In this document: positions 8,109 to 18,500 of the stretch, one piece after another | How the letters are laid out: every line of letters begins with the position of its first letter | Position numbering within the stretch: position 1 is the stretch's first letter | Assembly: GCA_027592755.1 (NCBI GenBank) | Contig: JAQCLE010000014.1 | Span: 1 to 56,885 of the forward strand | Direction of reading: 5' to 3' | DNA length: 56,885 bases | Source: Bacteroidota bacterium | GTDB lineage: Bacteria > Bacteroidota > Bacteroidia > Cytophagales > Cyclobacteriaceae | Program-made: the position numbers and the translations under genes | Notes under the pieces: generated by a model | The model's input: the letters and a program-made list of their open reading frames with translations, nothing else | Database searches by the model: none | What the model was told of the DNA's origin: nothing

Positions 8109-9414
8109 TTATTACATTTCTTCCAATACTATAATAGGTAAACCCAAGCTCTTGCATAATTGATGGCTCGTAAAGATTCCGGCCATCCAAAACCAGTTTA
8201 TTCTTCATTTTTGAACTCATAACGTCGAAGTCTGGAGTTCTGAAGACAGGCCACTCGGTTAATATTAGTAACGCATCCGCATCCTCCAGGGCATCATATT
8301 CATCTTCCGCATAGCTTATTTTATCACCGTAAATATTTTTAACACTGGGAAGTGCTTCAGGGTCATAAACACTTAAATTGACGCCAGCATCTAAAAGACC
8401 ACTGATGTTGTCTAATGACGGGGCTTCCCTAATATCATCTGTGTATGGCTTGAACGACAAACCCCAGATAGCAATTTTCTTTCCTGACAAATTGTTGTTG
8501 AAATGGCGTTTCAATCGTTCTAATAATTTCAACTTCTGAGTTTTATTTGTAGACATCACAGATTTCAGAATCTTGAAATCATAACCCACTTCTTCCGATG
8601 ACTTTGCAAGGGCCTGGACATCTTTTGGGAAACAGCTACCACCATATCCGATTCCGGCAAACAGAAATCTTCTGCCGATACGGGAATCTGTTCCCACTCC
8701 CTTCCTTATTGAATCGACGTCGGCTCCAAGCTTTTCACACAAATTTGCAATTTCATTCATGAAGGTAATTTTTGTCGCGAGGAACGCGTTTGCGGCGTAT
8801 TTTGTTAGTTCGGCAGATAGTTCATCCATAAAAATTATTGGATTGCCTTGGCGAACAAGCGGTGCGTACAGGTTTTCCATAATTTTTCTGGCACGTTGAG
8901 AGGAAGTTCCTACCACAACCCTATCAGGTTTCATAAAATCATCCACGGCAGCACCTTCGCGAAGAAACTCAGGATTAGAAACGACATCAAAAGGAACTTT
9001 TGAATGAGCTGAAACTTCAATTCTTACCTTCTCTGCAGTTCCAACAGGCACCGTGCTTTTATCAACTATTACTGTATAGTCCTGTAAAAGAGGACCTATT
9101 TCCTTAGCTACTTGAATCACATATTTCAAATCAGCCGATCCATCTTCAGTTGGGGGAGTGGGGAGTGCAAGAAATATGACCTCAGCACCTTCAATTCCTT
9201 GGGATATATTGGTAGTAAAATGTAATCTATGCTGACGGATATTCCTTTCAAATAAGGCCTCGAGTCCGGGTTCATAAATTGTAATTTTGCCACTATTTAA
9301 TTGCGCCACTTTTGCTTCATCGATATCAATACAGGTTACATGATTACCTGTCTCTGAAAAACAAGTGCCACTTACTAAGCCGACATATCCAGTTCCAACA
9401 ACAGCAATCTTCAT
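8098..9414 (-). CDS. ugd: UDP-glucose 6-dehydrogenase
   Basis: NAD-dependent double oxidation of UDP-glucose to UDP-glucuronate, a precursor for acidic exopolysaccharide or capsule. 438 residues. The N-terminal GTGYVGL motif is at 7-13, the catalytic Cys261 sits in GYGGSCFPKD, and the C-terminal UDP-binding domain has the WGLSFKPYTDDIREAP block. It is first in the operon ugd-galE-rmlB-FAD oxidoreductase. A TAGTTTTG box lies 25 bases upstream of its ATG. Confidence 0.94.
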   Translation of the reverse strand: MKIAVVGTGYVGLVSGTCFSETGNHVTCIDIDEAKVAQLNSGKITIYEPGLEALFERNIRQHRLHFTTNISQGIEGAEVIFLALPTPPTEDGSADLKYVIQVAKEIGPLLQDYTVIVDKSTVPVGTAEKVRIEVSAHSKVPFDVVSNPEFLREGAAVDDFMKPDRVVVGTSSQRARKIMENLYAPLVRQGNPIIFMDELSAELTKYAANAFLATKITFMNEIANLCEKLGADVDSIRKGVGTDSRIGRRFLFAGIGYGGSCFPKDVQALAKSSEEVGYDFKILKSVMSTNKTQKLKLLERLKRHFNNNLSGKKIAIWGLSFKPYTDDIREAPSLDNISGLLDAGVNLSVYDPEALPSVKNIYGDKISYAEDEYDALEDADALLILTEWPVFRTPDFDVMSSKMKNKLVLDGRNLYEPSIMQELGFTYYSIGRNVINGK

Positions 9415-9439
9415 AAGCGAGTAATATTATTTAGGCGTG

Positions 9440-9447
9440 CAAAACTA
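9440..9447 (-). promoter_or_regulatory. Candidate -7 element for the ugd operon
   Basis: Read on the minus strand, TAGTTTTG fits the Bacteroidota -7 consensus TAnnTTTG and lies about 25 bases before the ugd ATG. No TTG is present at the ideal -33 distance, so this is a weak call. Confidence 0.35.
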
Positions 9448-9521
9448 AGCGAAAATCATCTTGTTCTGTCTTTAAAAAGGAATAATGATCGGAATATGTT
9501 TCAAATTTCAAACAGAGTTTT

Positions 9522-9550
9522 TTGAGTTGGATTGACTTTATTTATATTTG
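9522..9550 (+). promoter_or_regulatory. Candidate promoter for rpsU-xerC-hpf
   Basis: TTG at 9522-9524 inside a T-run, an 18-base spacer, then an exact TAnnTTTG match (TATATTTG) at 9543-9550, 23 bases before the rpsU ATG. Confidence 0.55.
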
Positions 9551-9573
9551 CAGCCCTTTAATTAAAATTTTTC

Positions 9574-9768
9574 ATGATTATTATTAACGTTAAGGAAAAC
9601 GAATCAATCGATAGAGCTCTCAAAAGATTTAAGAAGAAGTTTGAGAAAACCGGTGTTCTTAAAGAGCTTAGATCCAGAAAGGCTTTCGAAAAGCCCTCGA
9701 TCACAAAGAGACAGCAAGTCTTAAAGGCGAGATACATTCAGAGAATGTACGCGGATCATAATTACTAA
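9574..9768 (+). CDS. rpsU: 30S ribosomal protein S21
   Basis: 64-residue basic protein of the small subunit, near the anti-Shine-Dalgarno region of 16S rRNA. It matches the Bacteroidota S21 type throughout: the start IIINVKENE, the SIDRALKRFKKKFEK helix and a basic C-terminal helix. The gene starts at ATG 9574 with a candidate TAnnTTTG promoter just upstream. It leads the order rpsU-xerC-hpf, which is common in this phylum. Confidence 0.95.
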   Translation: MIIINVKENESIDRALKRFKKKFEKTGVLKELRSRKAFEKPSITKRQQVLKARYIQRMYADHNY

Positions 9769-9821
9769 GAATTTCCCCATCTTTTAGCTAAATTTAATAC
9801 CGGTTGATACCCCGGTATGCT

Positions 9822-10703
9822 ATGCTTGAAAGCTTTATTAGGTTTATTCAGCACGAGAAGCGGTATAGTCTTCATACTGTTGAATCTTATCGGAATGATT
9901 TGCTTCAGTTCCAGCAATTTCTGACAAGTGTTGATGAAAATATTGGATTGGATCTGGTACGATACTCTCATATCAGGGCTTGGATTGTATCCAACATAGA
10001 AGATAATTTATCCCCCAGGTCAGTTAATCGGAAGATTGCAACGCTAAGGTCATTTTACAAATTCCTACAAATTCGTAAAATGTGTGAAGAAAATCCAATG
10101 GTTAAAGTCAAACCTCTGAAAACTGACAAAAAATTACCATGCTTTATAAAAGAAGGAGAAATGATTCAACTCCTTGATGAAATTCCATTTCCTGTGGGTT
10201 TTGCAGGTTTAAGGGATAAATTGATTTTTGAGCTCTTGTATGGAACCGGTATACGACTATCAGAAATAATCAATTTAACGGTAGATTCCGTTAATTTCTT
10301 CGATAATACCGTAAAAGTACTTGGGAAGAGAAATAAGGAAAGAATAATCCCGTTACCGAAAAAAGTTTCTCAAACCATCAAAGAATTTATTGATGCAAAA
10401 CAGGAATTTTTTAAAGATAAGATGAGTAACTTGTTAATAGTAACTGATAATGGAGAAAAAGCGTATCCAATGCTGGTATACAGAATAGTAAATCAATATT
10501 TAAATTTGGTAACTACTTCAACAAAAAAAAGTCCTCATGTTCTAAGGCACACTTTTGCGACCCATTTGTTAAATAAAGGTGCGGATTTAAACGCTGTGAA
10601 GGAATTGTTGGGTCATACAAACCTTGCCGCAACACAGGTTTACACACACAATACAATGGAAAAATTAAAAGCCGTTTTTGATCAGGCCCATCCAAAAGCA
10701 TGA
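9822..10703 (+). CDS. xerC: Tyrosine recombinase XerC/XerD-type
   Basis: Site-specific recombinase that resolves chromosome dimers at dif with its partner Xer protein. 293 residues from ATG 9822. TTG 9804 would add six residues. The N-terminal SAM-like DNA-binding domain (about 1-90) precedes the catalytic domain: Arg145 in GTGIRLSE, His239 and Arg242 in HVLRH, His265 in LLGHT and the nucleophile Tyr274. All catalytic residues are present and the length is standard. Its chromosomal place between rpsU and hpf, away from any mobile element, marks it as the housekeeping enzyme rather than an integrase. Whether it is XerC or XerD cannot be settled without the paralogue. Confidence 0.9.
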   Translation: MLESFIRFIQHEKRYSLHTVESYRNDLLQFQQFLTSVDENIGLDLVRYSHIRAWIVSNIEDNLSPRSVNRKIATLRSFYKFLQIRKMCEENPMVKVKPLKTDKKLPCFIKEGEMIQLLDEIPFPVGFAGLRDKLIFELLYGTGIRLSEIINLTVDSVNFFDNTVKVLGKRNKERIIPLPKKVSQTIKEFIDAKQEFFKDKMSNLLIVTDNGEKAYPMLVYRIVNQYLNLVTTSTKKSPHVLRHTFATHLLNKGADLNAVKELLGHTNLAATQVYTHNTMEKLKAVFDQAHPKA

Positions 10704-10731
10704 ATTATGTTCAACCATTAAATAGATAGAT

Positions 10732-11031
10732 ATGAAGTTGCAGATGCATTCAATTCACTTTGATGTCGATGTTAAGCTTAAAGACTTTGCTCAAAAAAAG
10801 ATCGACAAGCTTGAGAAATTGTACGATAGAGTTATTGATGGCGAAGTATTTTTTCGTCTTGAAAATGTAGATACAAGAGACAATAAGATTATTGAAGTCA
10901 AATTGAATATACCGGGGTCACAACTATTTGCAAAAGAGAAATCGAATACTTTTGAAGCTGCAACCGATGAAGCAGTAGAGGCATTGCGGCGGCAGTTGAA
11001 AAAGTTCAAAGAAAAACAAATAGAGCATTAA
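10732..11031 (+). CDS. hpf: Ribosome hibernation-promoting factor, short form
   Basis: 99 residues of the HPF/RaiA family, which binds the 30S decoding region in stationary phase and dimerises or inactivates ribosomes. The beta-alpha-beta-beta-beta-alpha pattern is visible: MKLQMHSIHFDVD, the FAQKKIDKLEKLYD helix, then strands and the C-terminal FEAATDEAVEALRRQLKK helix. It lacks the C-terminal dimerisation domain of long HPF. It is the last gene of the rpsU-xerC-hpf unit, closed by a strong terminator. Confidence 0.92.
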   Translation: MKLQMHSIHFDVDVKLKDFAQKKIDKLEKLYDRVIDGEVFFRLENVDTRDNKIIEVKLNIPGSQLFAKEKSNTFEAATDEAVEALRRQLKKFKEKQIEH

Positions 11032-11040
11032 AATCTTAAA

Positions 11041-11070
11041 AGAAAGCCAGATTACCTGGCTTTCTTTTTT
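11041..11070. terminator. Bidirectional intrinsic terminator between hpf and aspC
   Basis: AGAAAGCCAG (11041-11050) pairs perfectly with CTGGCTTTCT (11056-11065) around the 5-base loop ATTAC. T residues follow on the plus strand and, read in the other direction, a TTTT run follows on the minus strand. It therefore serves both the hpf operon and the convergent aspC gene, whose stop codon begins at 11072 and touches it. Confidence 0.92.
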
Positions 11071-12278
11071 CAATTAAGTTGTGACAATACTTCTTTTATT
11101 CTCTTCAAAGCTTCTCTGATATTCTCTTCTGAAGCAGCATAAGAAATCCTAATGGCTTCAGGTGCACCAAAAGCATCCCCAGAAACTACCGAAACATGTG
11201 CTTCATTTAGAATATAAATAGATAGGTCGTTTGCGTCCTTAATTACGACCTGATCTTTTGATTTACCAAAGTAATAACTGATATCTGGGAAAATATAGAA
11301 TGCGCCTGAAGGCATGTAAGTTTTAACTCCTGGAATATCACTCAAGAGATCAAGAATGACTCCTCTTCTTTGGATATATTCTTCAGTCATTAGTCTGGTT
11401 GGTTCCATGTCGGACTTTATGGCTACCAGTGCTGCCCTCTGAGCTATCGAATTTGCACCACTGGTGATCTGCCCCTGAACTTTCTCACAAGCTTTGGCCA
11501 GGGCTACAGGGGCTGATATGTACCCAATCCGCCAACCCGTCATTGCAAATCCTTTTGAATACCCATTGACCGTAATTGTTCTGTCTTTTACCTGATCAAA
11601 CGAGCCGATACTTACGTGACCACCAGAAAAATTGATGTATTCGTAGATTTCATCTGCAATGATCAGGACATTCGGATACTTTGTCAGTACTATTACTAAA
11701 TCTTCAATCTCTTTTCGGGAAAAAACTGAGCCAGTAGGATTGCTTGGAGAAGAGAATAAAATTGCTTTAGTCTTTGGTGTAATCGCAGCATCCAATTGAT
11801 CAGCTGTGATCTTGAAATCATTATCGATAGTGCCTTTAATAAACACAGGGGTGGCTCCCGCAAATTCAGTTATATCCTTGTAACTCACCCAATATGGTGC
11901 AAAGATGAGAATCTCATCTCCAGGATTACTAATTGAAATGATAACGTTCGCAATAGACTGCTTAGCGCCTGTGGAGACTACAATATTTTCTGCCTTAGAC
12001 GGTATCCCATTTTCGCGTTGAAGTTTCTCGGCTATTGCTTCCCTAAGATCCATATAACCGGGAACAGGAGAATACCCGAAATATTTTTGTTCATCAATGG
12101 CATCTTTTGCCGCTTCCTGGATGTGTTTTGGAGTCTTAAAATCAGGTTCCCCTATGCTCAAACTTATGATGTCGATTCCTTGTGATTTTAATTCACGAGC
12201 TTTTCTTGTCATTGCAATGGTCGCTGATTCCTCCATATTTGTGACACGGTCAGATAGAAGTGTATTGATGTCAAGCAT
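11070..12278 (-). CDS. aspC: Aspartate aminotransferase (class I, PLP)
   Basis: Transfers the amino group between aspartate and 2-oxoglutarate. 402 residues of aminotransferase class Ib. The PLP-binding Lys242 lies in NGYSKGFAMTGWRIGY. SIGEPDF near residue 42, the SPSNPTGSVF block and the C-terminal RISYA arginine that binds the substrate carboxylate are all present. It is monocistronic, with a 149-base gap upstream before the ceramidase-like gene and a shared terminator with hpf downstream. Substrate choice (aspartate against aromatic or other residues) is inferred from family resemblance. Confidence 0.88.
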   Translation of the reverse strand: MLDINTLLSDRVTNMEESATIAMTRKARELKSQGIDIISLSIGEPDFKTPKHIQEAAKDAIDEQKYFGYSPVPGYMDLREAIAEKLQRENGIPSKAENIVVSTGAKQSIANVIISISNPGDEILIFAPYWVSYKDITEFAGATPVFIKGTIDNDFKITADQLDAAITPKTKAILFSSPSNPTGSVFSRKEIEDLVIVLTKYPNVLIIADEIYEYINFSGGHVSIGSFDQVKDRTITVNGYSKGFAMTGWRIGYISAPVALAKACEKVQGQITSGANSIAQRAALVAIKSDMEPTRLMTEEYIQRRGVILDLLSDIPGVKTYMPSGAFYIFPDISYYFGKSKDQVVIKDANDLSIYILNEAHVSVVSGDAFGAPEAIRISYAASEENIREALKRIKEVLSQLN

Positions 12279-12280
12279 AA

Positions 12281-12319
12281 TTAGAATTTTGGGTGAAATT
12301 AGTTATTACAATTTTGGGT
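12281..12319. repeat. Short direct repeat upstream of aspC
   Basis: TTAGAATTTTGGGT at 12281-12294 and TTACAATTTTGGGT at 12306-12319 differ at one base and are spaced 25 bases start to start (on the aspC sense strand, ACCCAAAATTSTAA twice). They lie immediately upstream of the aspC start and could be a paired operator. Chance in AT-rich DNA is also possible. Confidence 0.3.
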
Positions 12320-12427
12320 TCCTATCTCTTCCAAGGCATATTGAGTAGTCAACAAAATTTTTAGTAAAATCGTAACTATTAAGCTCCGGAAATATGAATT
12401 TATTGGTGTGAATATTAACGAACAGGT

Positions 12428-13771
12428 TTAAAATGACTCGCCGGAGTCATACTGAAGATTAATCAACTTTGAAATAATCTGACTAAAATAATTTCCATTA
12501 TCAGGCCCAAACCAGTTCATTGTCCTCGTCTCATAAGCGTCCTGGTCATAAAGATCATCCCGGGTGATATAACCAACATAATCGCCATTGAAGCTTGACA
12601 GAATAAAGTTGATCCCTTTTTCACGTGCTAAGTGATCGAGTGGTTGAACGAGTTCCCCGGAAAAATCACAAGGTGTGCCAACTATTAAAGTATCCCCAAT
12701 TCGTAACAGCTGCATTGATGCAGTATACCTGCCAAAAATTTGTTCGAAAAGCCAAGGTCTGATGCGGAGGTTTTCAGATATTCTGAATTGAGGCTCCCCT
12801 AATTCAATATTCAGGCTTTTGAAGCCGAGTTGATGGTGATAACTTGTTTGAATTACGTTTGAAATTAAGTTGATCTGATCAGCTAGATTAATGGCAAAGG
12901 CTTTTGTAGGATTAGGATCGGCATCTGTGATAGTCCCCTGGCTGCCAACAGCCCCGGCGATAAAAGCCCCGAAATTAATGGCTACATTATCTTCAAGTAA
13001 ATCCACAAGAATCCCTGGATAATCTCGATGAACGACAGCGGAGTCGCGTGGGATTGTAGTAGGGTGTGCTGAAAATGACGCAAGGACAGCTGTTTCGCCA
13101 CCATCCTGTTCAAACTTGATTATCCGAAGCCATGGATCAATATCCCCATTTGGATCCACTCTGTTTCTGACTAATCCTTCTGTATTTATTGCACTAAAAC
13201 CAATTCTACTTTTTTTAAGGTTTTGGGTTGCCAGGGAGATGGCGTAAATAGCCTTTTCCGAGATTAAATCGACAACTTTTTGATCAAAGGGTCCGGCGAA
13301 AAGTCTGCCCACAATCCCGGGGTGCCAATTGCCGATGCTGTGGTGCGTATGTGTGGCTGAAAAAAACACACCTTGTAGTGATTTAATTGATTTGTTGTTA
13401 AGTATTGACTCTTTCACCTTGGGAGGAAAGATTAGCAAATCAGGAGCAAGGAGGACAACACTCGATAAGCCATTATCAAAAACAAAAACACGCATCCAAA
13501 TTGAGTCGGCAATATCTTCAAAATCCTGAATGCCGTACCCTGCCAGGGATGTTTGGAATACAGGCGTGAGATTGACTTTAGCCCAGCCTACTCTTAAAGT
13601 ATCTCCTGAAAAGCTAAAATCTTTTTTGTTCAGCTTTTCAAGCTTGCCAATTGTTGATTGATAATGGGTACTTTCTATGACTGGGCTCCGATCAACTGTT
13701 GTTAATATTGAAGCGGTGGCAATAAGTATTCCGCTACTAATAATAAGTAACCATTTCCTCCACCTTTTCAA
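12428..13771 (-). CDS. Neutral/alkaline ceramidase-like protein, membrane-anchored or secreted
   Basis: 447 residues. An N-terminal basic stretch plus a hydrophobic segment (about 7-26) suggests a signal anchor. The rest resembles the N-terminal catalytic domain of neutral/alkaline ceramidases: RVGWAKVNLTP at the start, ATHTHHS (zinc-binding His pair) around residue 140, FSAHPTT with a further His, and AGAVGSQ. It would hydrolyse an amide or ester substrate outside the cytoplasm. Ceramide is only one option, because many Bacteroidota homologues have no tested activity. The stop of the upstream DinB-like gene abuts it directly (13771/13772), so the two form an operon. The chain is shorter than full ceramidases, which have a further C-terminal domain. 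Confidence 0.72.
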   Translation of the reverse strand: MKRWRKWLLIISSGILIATASILTTVDRSPVIESTHYQSTIGKLEKLNKKDFSFSGDTLRVGWAKVNLTPVFQTSLAGYGIQDFEDIADSIWMRVFVFDNGLSSVVLLAPDLLIFPPKVKESILNNKSIKSLQGVFFSATHTHHSIGNWHPGIVGRLFAGPFDQKVVDLISEKAIYAISLATQNLKKSRIGFSAINTEGLVRNRVDPNGDIDPWLRIIKFEQDGGETAVLASFSAHPTTIPRDSAVVHRDYPGILVDLLEDNVAINFGAFIAGAVGSQGTITDADPNPTKAFAINLADQINLISNVIQTSYHHQLGFKSLNIELGEPQFRISENLRIRPWLFEQIFGRYTASMQLLRIGDTLIVGTPCDFSGELVQPLDHLAREKGINFILSSFNGDYVGYITRDDLYDQDAYETRTMNWFGPDNGNYFSQIISKLINLQYDSGESF

Positions 13772-14215
13772 TTAATTAGAGAGTAAACGGCGATGGTAAT
13801 TTATCTGACCTAAATGATAATTCAAATGCCCATAAAGATGGGTAAGATAAACGACAGAAGTAGCATTCGGAATTGGTCCCTGTATTGGATAAAGCGATTC
13901 AAGAGAAGCTTCGGAGATATTATCCAGGGCATCAGATATGGATTTTTTTGTTTTTCCAATTTCCTCCACCAGGCTCTCCTTTGATATGCCCTTTCCGGAA
14001 AATTCGAAATCCCGGTCCCGGACATACCCATCCTCACCTAATATTGCGCCAATAAAGTGTCTCAGATTTCCACAAATGTGGAGACTTAAGTTACCCCCGG
14101 AATTACTGATCCCATCAGCGATTACCCAGAGGCTGTTATCGGATGGATAACTATTTATTTCAGTAATCAGCTTATCGAGATCACGGTTGATTAATGATTT
14201 GAAAATGTCTTTCAT
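13772..14215 (-). CDS. DinB-like (DUF1572-type) four-helix protein
   Basis: 147 residues, predicted four-helix bundle of the DinB/YfiT-like superfamily. Candidate metal-ligand histidines are in SLHICGNLRHFIG (near 46 and 53) and in the C-terminal helix HLYGHLNYHLGQINYHRR. Some relatives are thiol-dependent S-transferases or stress proteins; no specific reaction can be assigned here. It is translated just ahead of the ceramidase-like gene with no gap between them. Confidence 0.72.
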   Translation of the reverse strand: MKDIFKSLINRDLDKLITEINSYPSDNSLWVIADGISNSGGNLSLHICGNLRHFIGAILGEDGYVRDRDFEFSGKGISKESLVEEIGKTKKSISDALDNISEASLESLYPIQGPIPNATSVVYLTHLYGHLNYHLGQINYHRRLLSN

Positions 14216-14250
14216 TTGGTTATAAAAATTGCAAGGAAGAAATCAGCTGT

Positions 14251-15291
14251 TTAAAAAATAAAGGGAACAGGACATCTTAATCTCTGAACATCTTTAGGTG
14301 GTTTTGGTGGTCCGATTCTGAAATTATAAATCAATGAGACTTCATGGGCACCACCTGTATTAACGCCTAATTCCGAAATGGTTAAGTCATAACTGTAGCC
14401 GAAAGTGGCTCTTCCTTTTGTAAGGCCCATATGTACAATGATTGATTCGTTGTTTGAAAACCCATCTACAGTCTTTATCGGGATTCCACGGTACCATAAT
14501 CCCAATATTACAGGCTCAAGAGTGAAGAATACACCTAAGTCCAACTGATCAAATTTGCCCTGTGAACGGTAATTGAAGGAGGGAGTTACACTTCTTTCTT
14601 TTCCATCAGGAGTTGTTCCCTTTCCATGTGAACCTACCCTCAAAGGCAATTTGTAACCACCATGCAATGAAAATTTTCTGGGAAGTGGACTGCTGACTCC
14701 ATCTCCAGCTATAAGTGATTGATCAGGTTCGAAAATGTTATGCACGGCCCCTCCAAGCCAAAGGTTATTTGAAAAGAAAATTCCGCCAAAGGCCATATCC
14801 AAATAATTGACTTTCAGACCAGAATTGAGCGATTCTGCTGAAGTTGGATTAACTAAACCAGTATTATCGAACTGGTCACCGAACGTCAATTTGCTAAAAT
14901 TCAAATCACGCGTTGTGTAAGATAACTGCGTGCCGGGGCGGAATATCCATTTGCTATTCAACTCAAGTTCATAGGCATATTGCAACCCAATAGAAGTGGA
15001 ACTCAATCCGGCAAGCCCTTCTCGGTCTCTCGTGATAATAATGCCCCCGCTGCTATTAAAATTGAAGTTATAATCGGCCCAAGCGGAGAAGGTTTCGAAA
15101 TTTGCATCAATGGAGGGCCATTGATTACGATAGTTTATTCCGGCCCGTCCCTCTCCATTAATTCCTATCAAACCGGGATTCAAATAAAGAGGAGCGGCAT
15201 AGTACTGTGAAAATTGAGGGTCTTGGCTCAAAGCTTTGTTATTTATACAAGCTAAGAGCAGAAGTAAAATGACCAACCGAAACTTATTCAT
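14251..15291 (-). CDS. Type IX secretion system PorP/SprF family outer-membrane protein
   Basis: 346 residues. The signal peptide (MNKFRLVILLLLLACINNKALSQ, split here as a basic start and a leucine core, cleavage after LSQ) is followed by the family hallmark DPQFSQYY and LNPGLIG. The remainder alternates beta strands as in an outer-membrane barrel and ends in IYNFRIG. PorP/SprF proteins help deliver or anchor cargo of the T9SS, and each one is often paired with a large adjacent CHU_C protein, as here. An in-frame extension to 15384 encodes a non-signal-like N-terminus, so ATG 15291 is chosen. It is divergent from the giant cargo gene. Confidence 0.9.
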   Translation of the reverse strand: MNKFRLVILLLLLACINNKALSQDPQFSQYYAAPLYLNPGLIGINGEGRAGINYRNQWPSIDANFETFSAWADYNFNFNSSGGIIITRDREGLAGLSSTSIGLQYAYELELNSKWIFRPGTQLSYTTRDLNFSKLTFGDQFDNTGLVNPTSAESLNSGLKVNYLDMAFGGIFFSNNLWLGGAVHNIFEPDQSLIAGDGVSSPLPRKFSLHGGYKLPLRVGSHGKGTTPDGKERSVTPSFNYRSQGKFDQLDLGVFFTLEPVILGLWYRGIPIKTVDGFSNNESIIVHMGLTKGRATFGYSYDLTISELGVNTGGAHEVSLIYNFRIGPPKPPKDVQRLRCPVPFIF

Positions 15292-15504
15292 AGACCTGTT
15301 TTTAGCAGCAATTTCACACCACCCTTGTTCTTTGCAAAATAGGTAATTATATATCAAATTGGAAAACGAATTGCCTTTAGTCATTCTGATATGTAATGAT
15401 AAGATGGATTGCTTCGTTATTTAAATGCATTGGTTTTGAATCTAAAAACTTCATTTTTGAACAAATATTTTAAGCATCACAGACAAGTGGATGAATTTTT
15501 GAAT

Positions 15505-18500
15505 ATGACAGGGAAATTGACAATGAGGGTCACATTAATTCTTTGTCTAGTAACTCTCATATTCACAAATACCCTAAAGGGTCAAATTATCAATGGAAAT
15601 AATTGGTTTTTTGGAAATTCGAACCAGGCATTATTATTTAATAAATCTGATAATAAAGGAGTTATTGAAGAAGTTCAGGCAATCCCTTTTGGAATGGGAG
15701 GAAGCCTTGTCATTTCTGACGAATATGACGGCAATGTTAAGTTTTACACAGATGGTCAGAATGTATATGATGCCTCTCACAAGATAGTCCCGAACGGAAC
15801 TGGGCTTACGGGAAACCCTGATATAAATCAAGCTCTAGCGGCATGCCCTTTTCCTTCTGGGAATAATGATCAGTGGCTGCTTTTTACCAACTCCGGAGTA
15901 GGTGGAGTTAACGAAATCCAGTACTCTATTCTTGACCTTACGATTCCCGGCAATGCCACCCAGCTTAATCAACCTGAACTTGGTGACGTTGCAGGCACTA
16001 AAAATGTTGGCACAGGCCTAATAAATCCTTCACCTGGAATGCTGATGCTGCAGAGCCGTAATCTCAAAAATTTCTGGCTGATATCCCAAGATTCAATCTC
16101 AGGGGAGTTCAAGTCATTGGAAATTTCTTCAGGTATGATTGGAAACATACAGTCTTTCGATCTAACAAGTGCTTCTGTTCCTAAAATTGTTGCAGCGAAC
16201 TTTTCTGCGTACCGTGTCGATTCTGCCAATTATAGGATTGCTGTCTCACCGCAAAATCAAAATAGGAATGTCCAGCTACTGAATCTAAATATTGTTAACG
16301 GTGCATTGACTTTTGACTCGGTCATTTTAAATACTGGCAACAGCGACTCCACGGTGGAATCAATATATGATACGGAATGGTCACTCGATGGTCAGATTTT
16401 ATACATATCCAGGCATGGCGGAAACGGTAATACGGGGAATTTGTATCAATTCAATTTTCTGGATACGTTGATGAATCTTAATTCAGTGCTGCCAGGTCCG
16501 GTTTACCGAAGTTATGGCATTAAGCTCGCTCCAGATAGCCAGCTGTATCATCTGTATCAGCAAACAGCATTATCTCCAATACAACTGGGAGTAATTATCG
16601 ATCCGGGTTTTGCAATTGATAGCCTGACTTACAATCCCGCACCGTTTGCTAATGCCGATTTTATTGGGCGGCAATTTCCGGAACAAGCTAAACCGAACAT
16701 ATCGATGTTTAACCAGGTAGTTTTTACGGCTCTGGATTTATGCCTTACCGTTTCAACCAAATTTTCACCAAACGTAGAACCACCTCCGTCTTTTTACATG
16801 TGGGATTTTGGTGATGGCACCACTTCTTTTTCCCATAGTCCTATACATACCTATGATCAAGCGGGTATGTTTCAGGTTTCAATGACCGTAATGCTTGATA
16901 ATGTAGTTGAAACCTTTACTAGCTCAGTCAATATTGTTGATACACAGCTAATGGTTGATCTCGGGGCCGATACGGTTATCTGTCGTGGTGAAATTTTATC
17001 CCTTGATGCCGGACCAGGAGGCATCTCCTATGGATGGAATACCGGAGATAGCACACAAACTATTCAAGTTGATTCTGCAGGAACTTATTGGGTTGCCGTA
17101 GAAGTGCCAAATCCAACTAATCCAGGTGTAAGCTGTTTCCTTTCTGACGACATAATGGTGGAAGTTTATGGAGAGACGGAAACCATTTCCAACCAATGGT
17201 ATTTCGGTCAAATGGCGGGCATTGACTTCAATGAAAACCCACCTGTTCCACTTGTTGACAACAACCAGATGAATTCTCCGGAAGCTGCTTCTACTATCTC
17301 GGACATCAATGGGGATTTGCTATTCTATTCCAATGGTGTTTCAGTGTATAATAAGGAACATGAAATGATGCTCGACGGGTTCAATATTGGTGGAGATAGT
17401 ACCTCCGCCCAAGGAGCCTTAATTGTTCCTGTACCGCAGGATGCAACGTCGTTTTATATCTTCACGACAGATCCATCCTGGAATGACCAAACATTTGATG
17501 TTAAATACTCCTTCATTGATTTAAAAAGGGACGGCGCCAATGGAGGAGTTGCCTTGAAAGATCGCCCACTCTACTATAAAGGAACAGAGCGGTTGACAGC
17601 ATCGGGATCTGGTGGCAGTTTAATATGGGTTGTGACGCATGAATTTGGTAATAATACTTTTCGGTCTTACCCCGTAACTGAGGATGGAATTGGATCAGCG
17701 TCTTTGTCAACGGCGGGAACAATCCTTTCGGTAGCAACAGAAGGCAACAGCAAGAACACGATGAAACTCTCGGCTGATGTGAGTAAACTAGCAATGACTA
17801 TCGCCGGACCGGAGAATTTTGTTGAAGTATTCGATTATATTGATACAGCCGGTCAGGTTGCTAATCCCTTAAAGATCAACATTGGTGAACCTGCTCCAGC
17901 GGAAATTTATGGGGTGTTGATTTCACCTAATAATGAGAAACTCTACGTCACAACAAAAGGCGGAGGAAATTCCAAACTAATCCAGTTTACTATTGATACG
18001 ACTGATGTTGCTACTATTGAAGCTTCCAAGGCTATTATCGCTCAGGATGCACAAGAATTTGGTGATTTGCAAACGGGACCGAATGGAATTGTTTATATGG
18101 CGGTTAATGGCAGCGGTGACCTCGGAACCATAAACAATCCCAATAACGATGCAAGTCAGGTAGGATTTACCCTTGCGGGCTTTAATCTTGGAGGTAGATT
18201 GAGCTCGCTAGGCCTGCCGAATTTTGTTCAAAACGCATCGCAACCCCCACAAACTCCGTCTATCGCAGCCACTCCTGGATGTTTAGGTCAGGACTCTCAA
18301 TTCACAGGAGGAGGGACGTCATCAATTGATGAATTCTTCTGGATATTTGGTGATGGCGGATCATCAATGGATCAAAATCCTGTCAACACCTATAATGCCA
18401 TTGGAACATACACAGCGAGCTTAAGGATCACGAACCGTTGTGGATTAGATACTACCTTGTTTACTCAGGTGGTCGTAAACGTTATTCCGCCCAGACCTAC

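Noticed and set aside
9822-10703. Tyrosine recombinase as a mark of an integrated element
   Set aside because: Its place between rpsU and hpf, normal length and lack of flanking repeats or cargo indicate the housekeeping XerC/XerD.
15292-15384. N-terminal extension of the PorP/SprF protein
   Set aside because: The added residues precede a perfect signal peptide and have no signal character; ATG 15291 fits the family.
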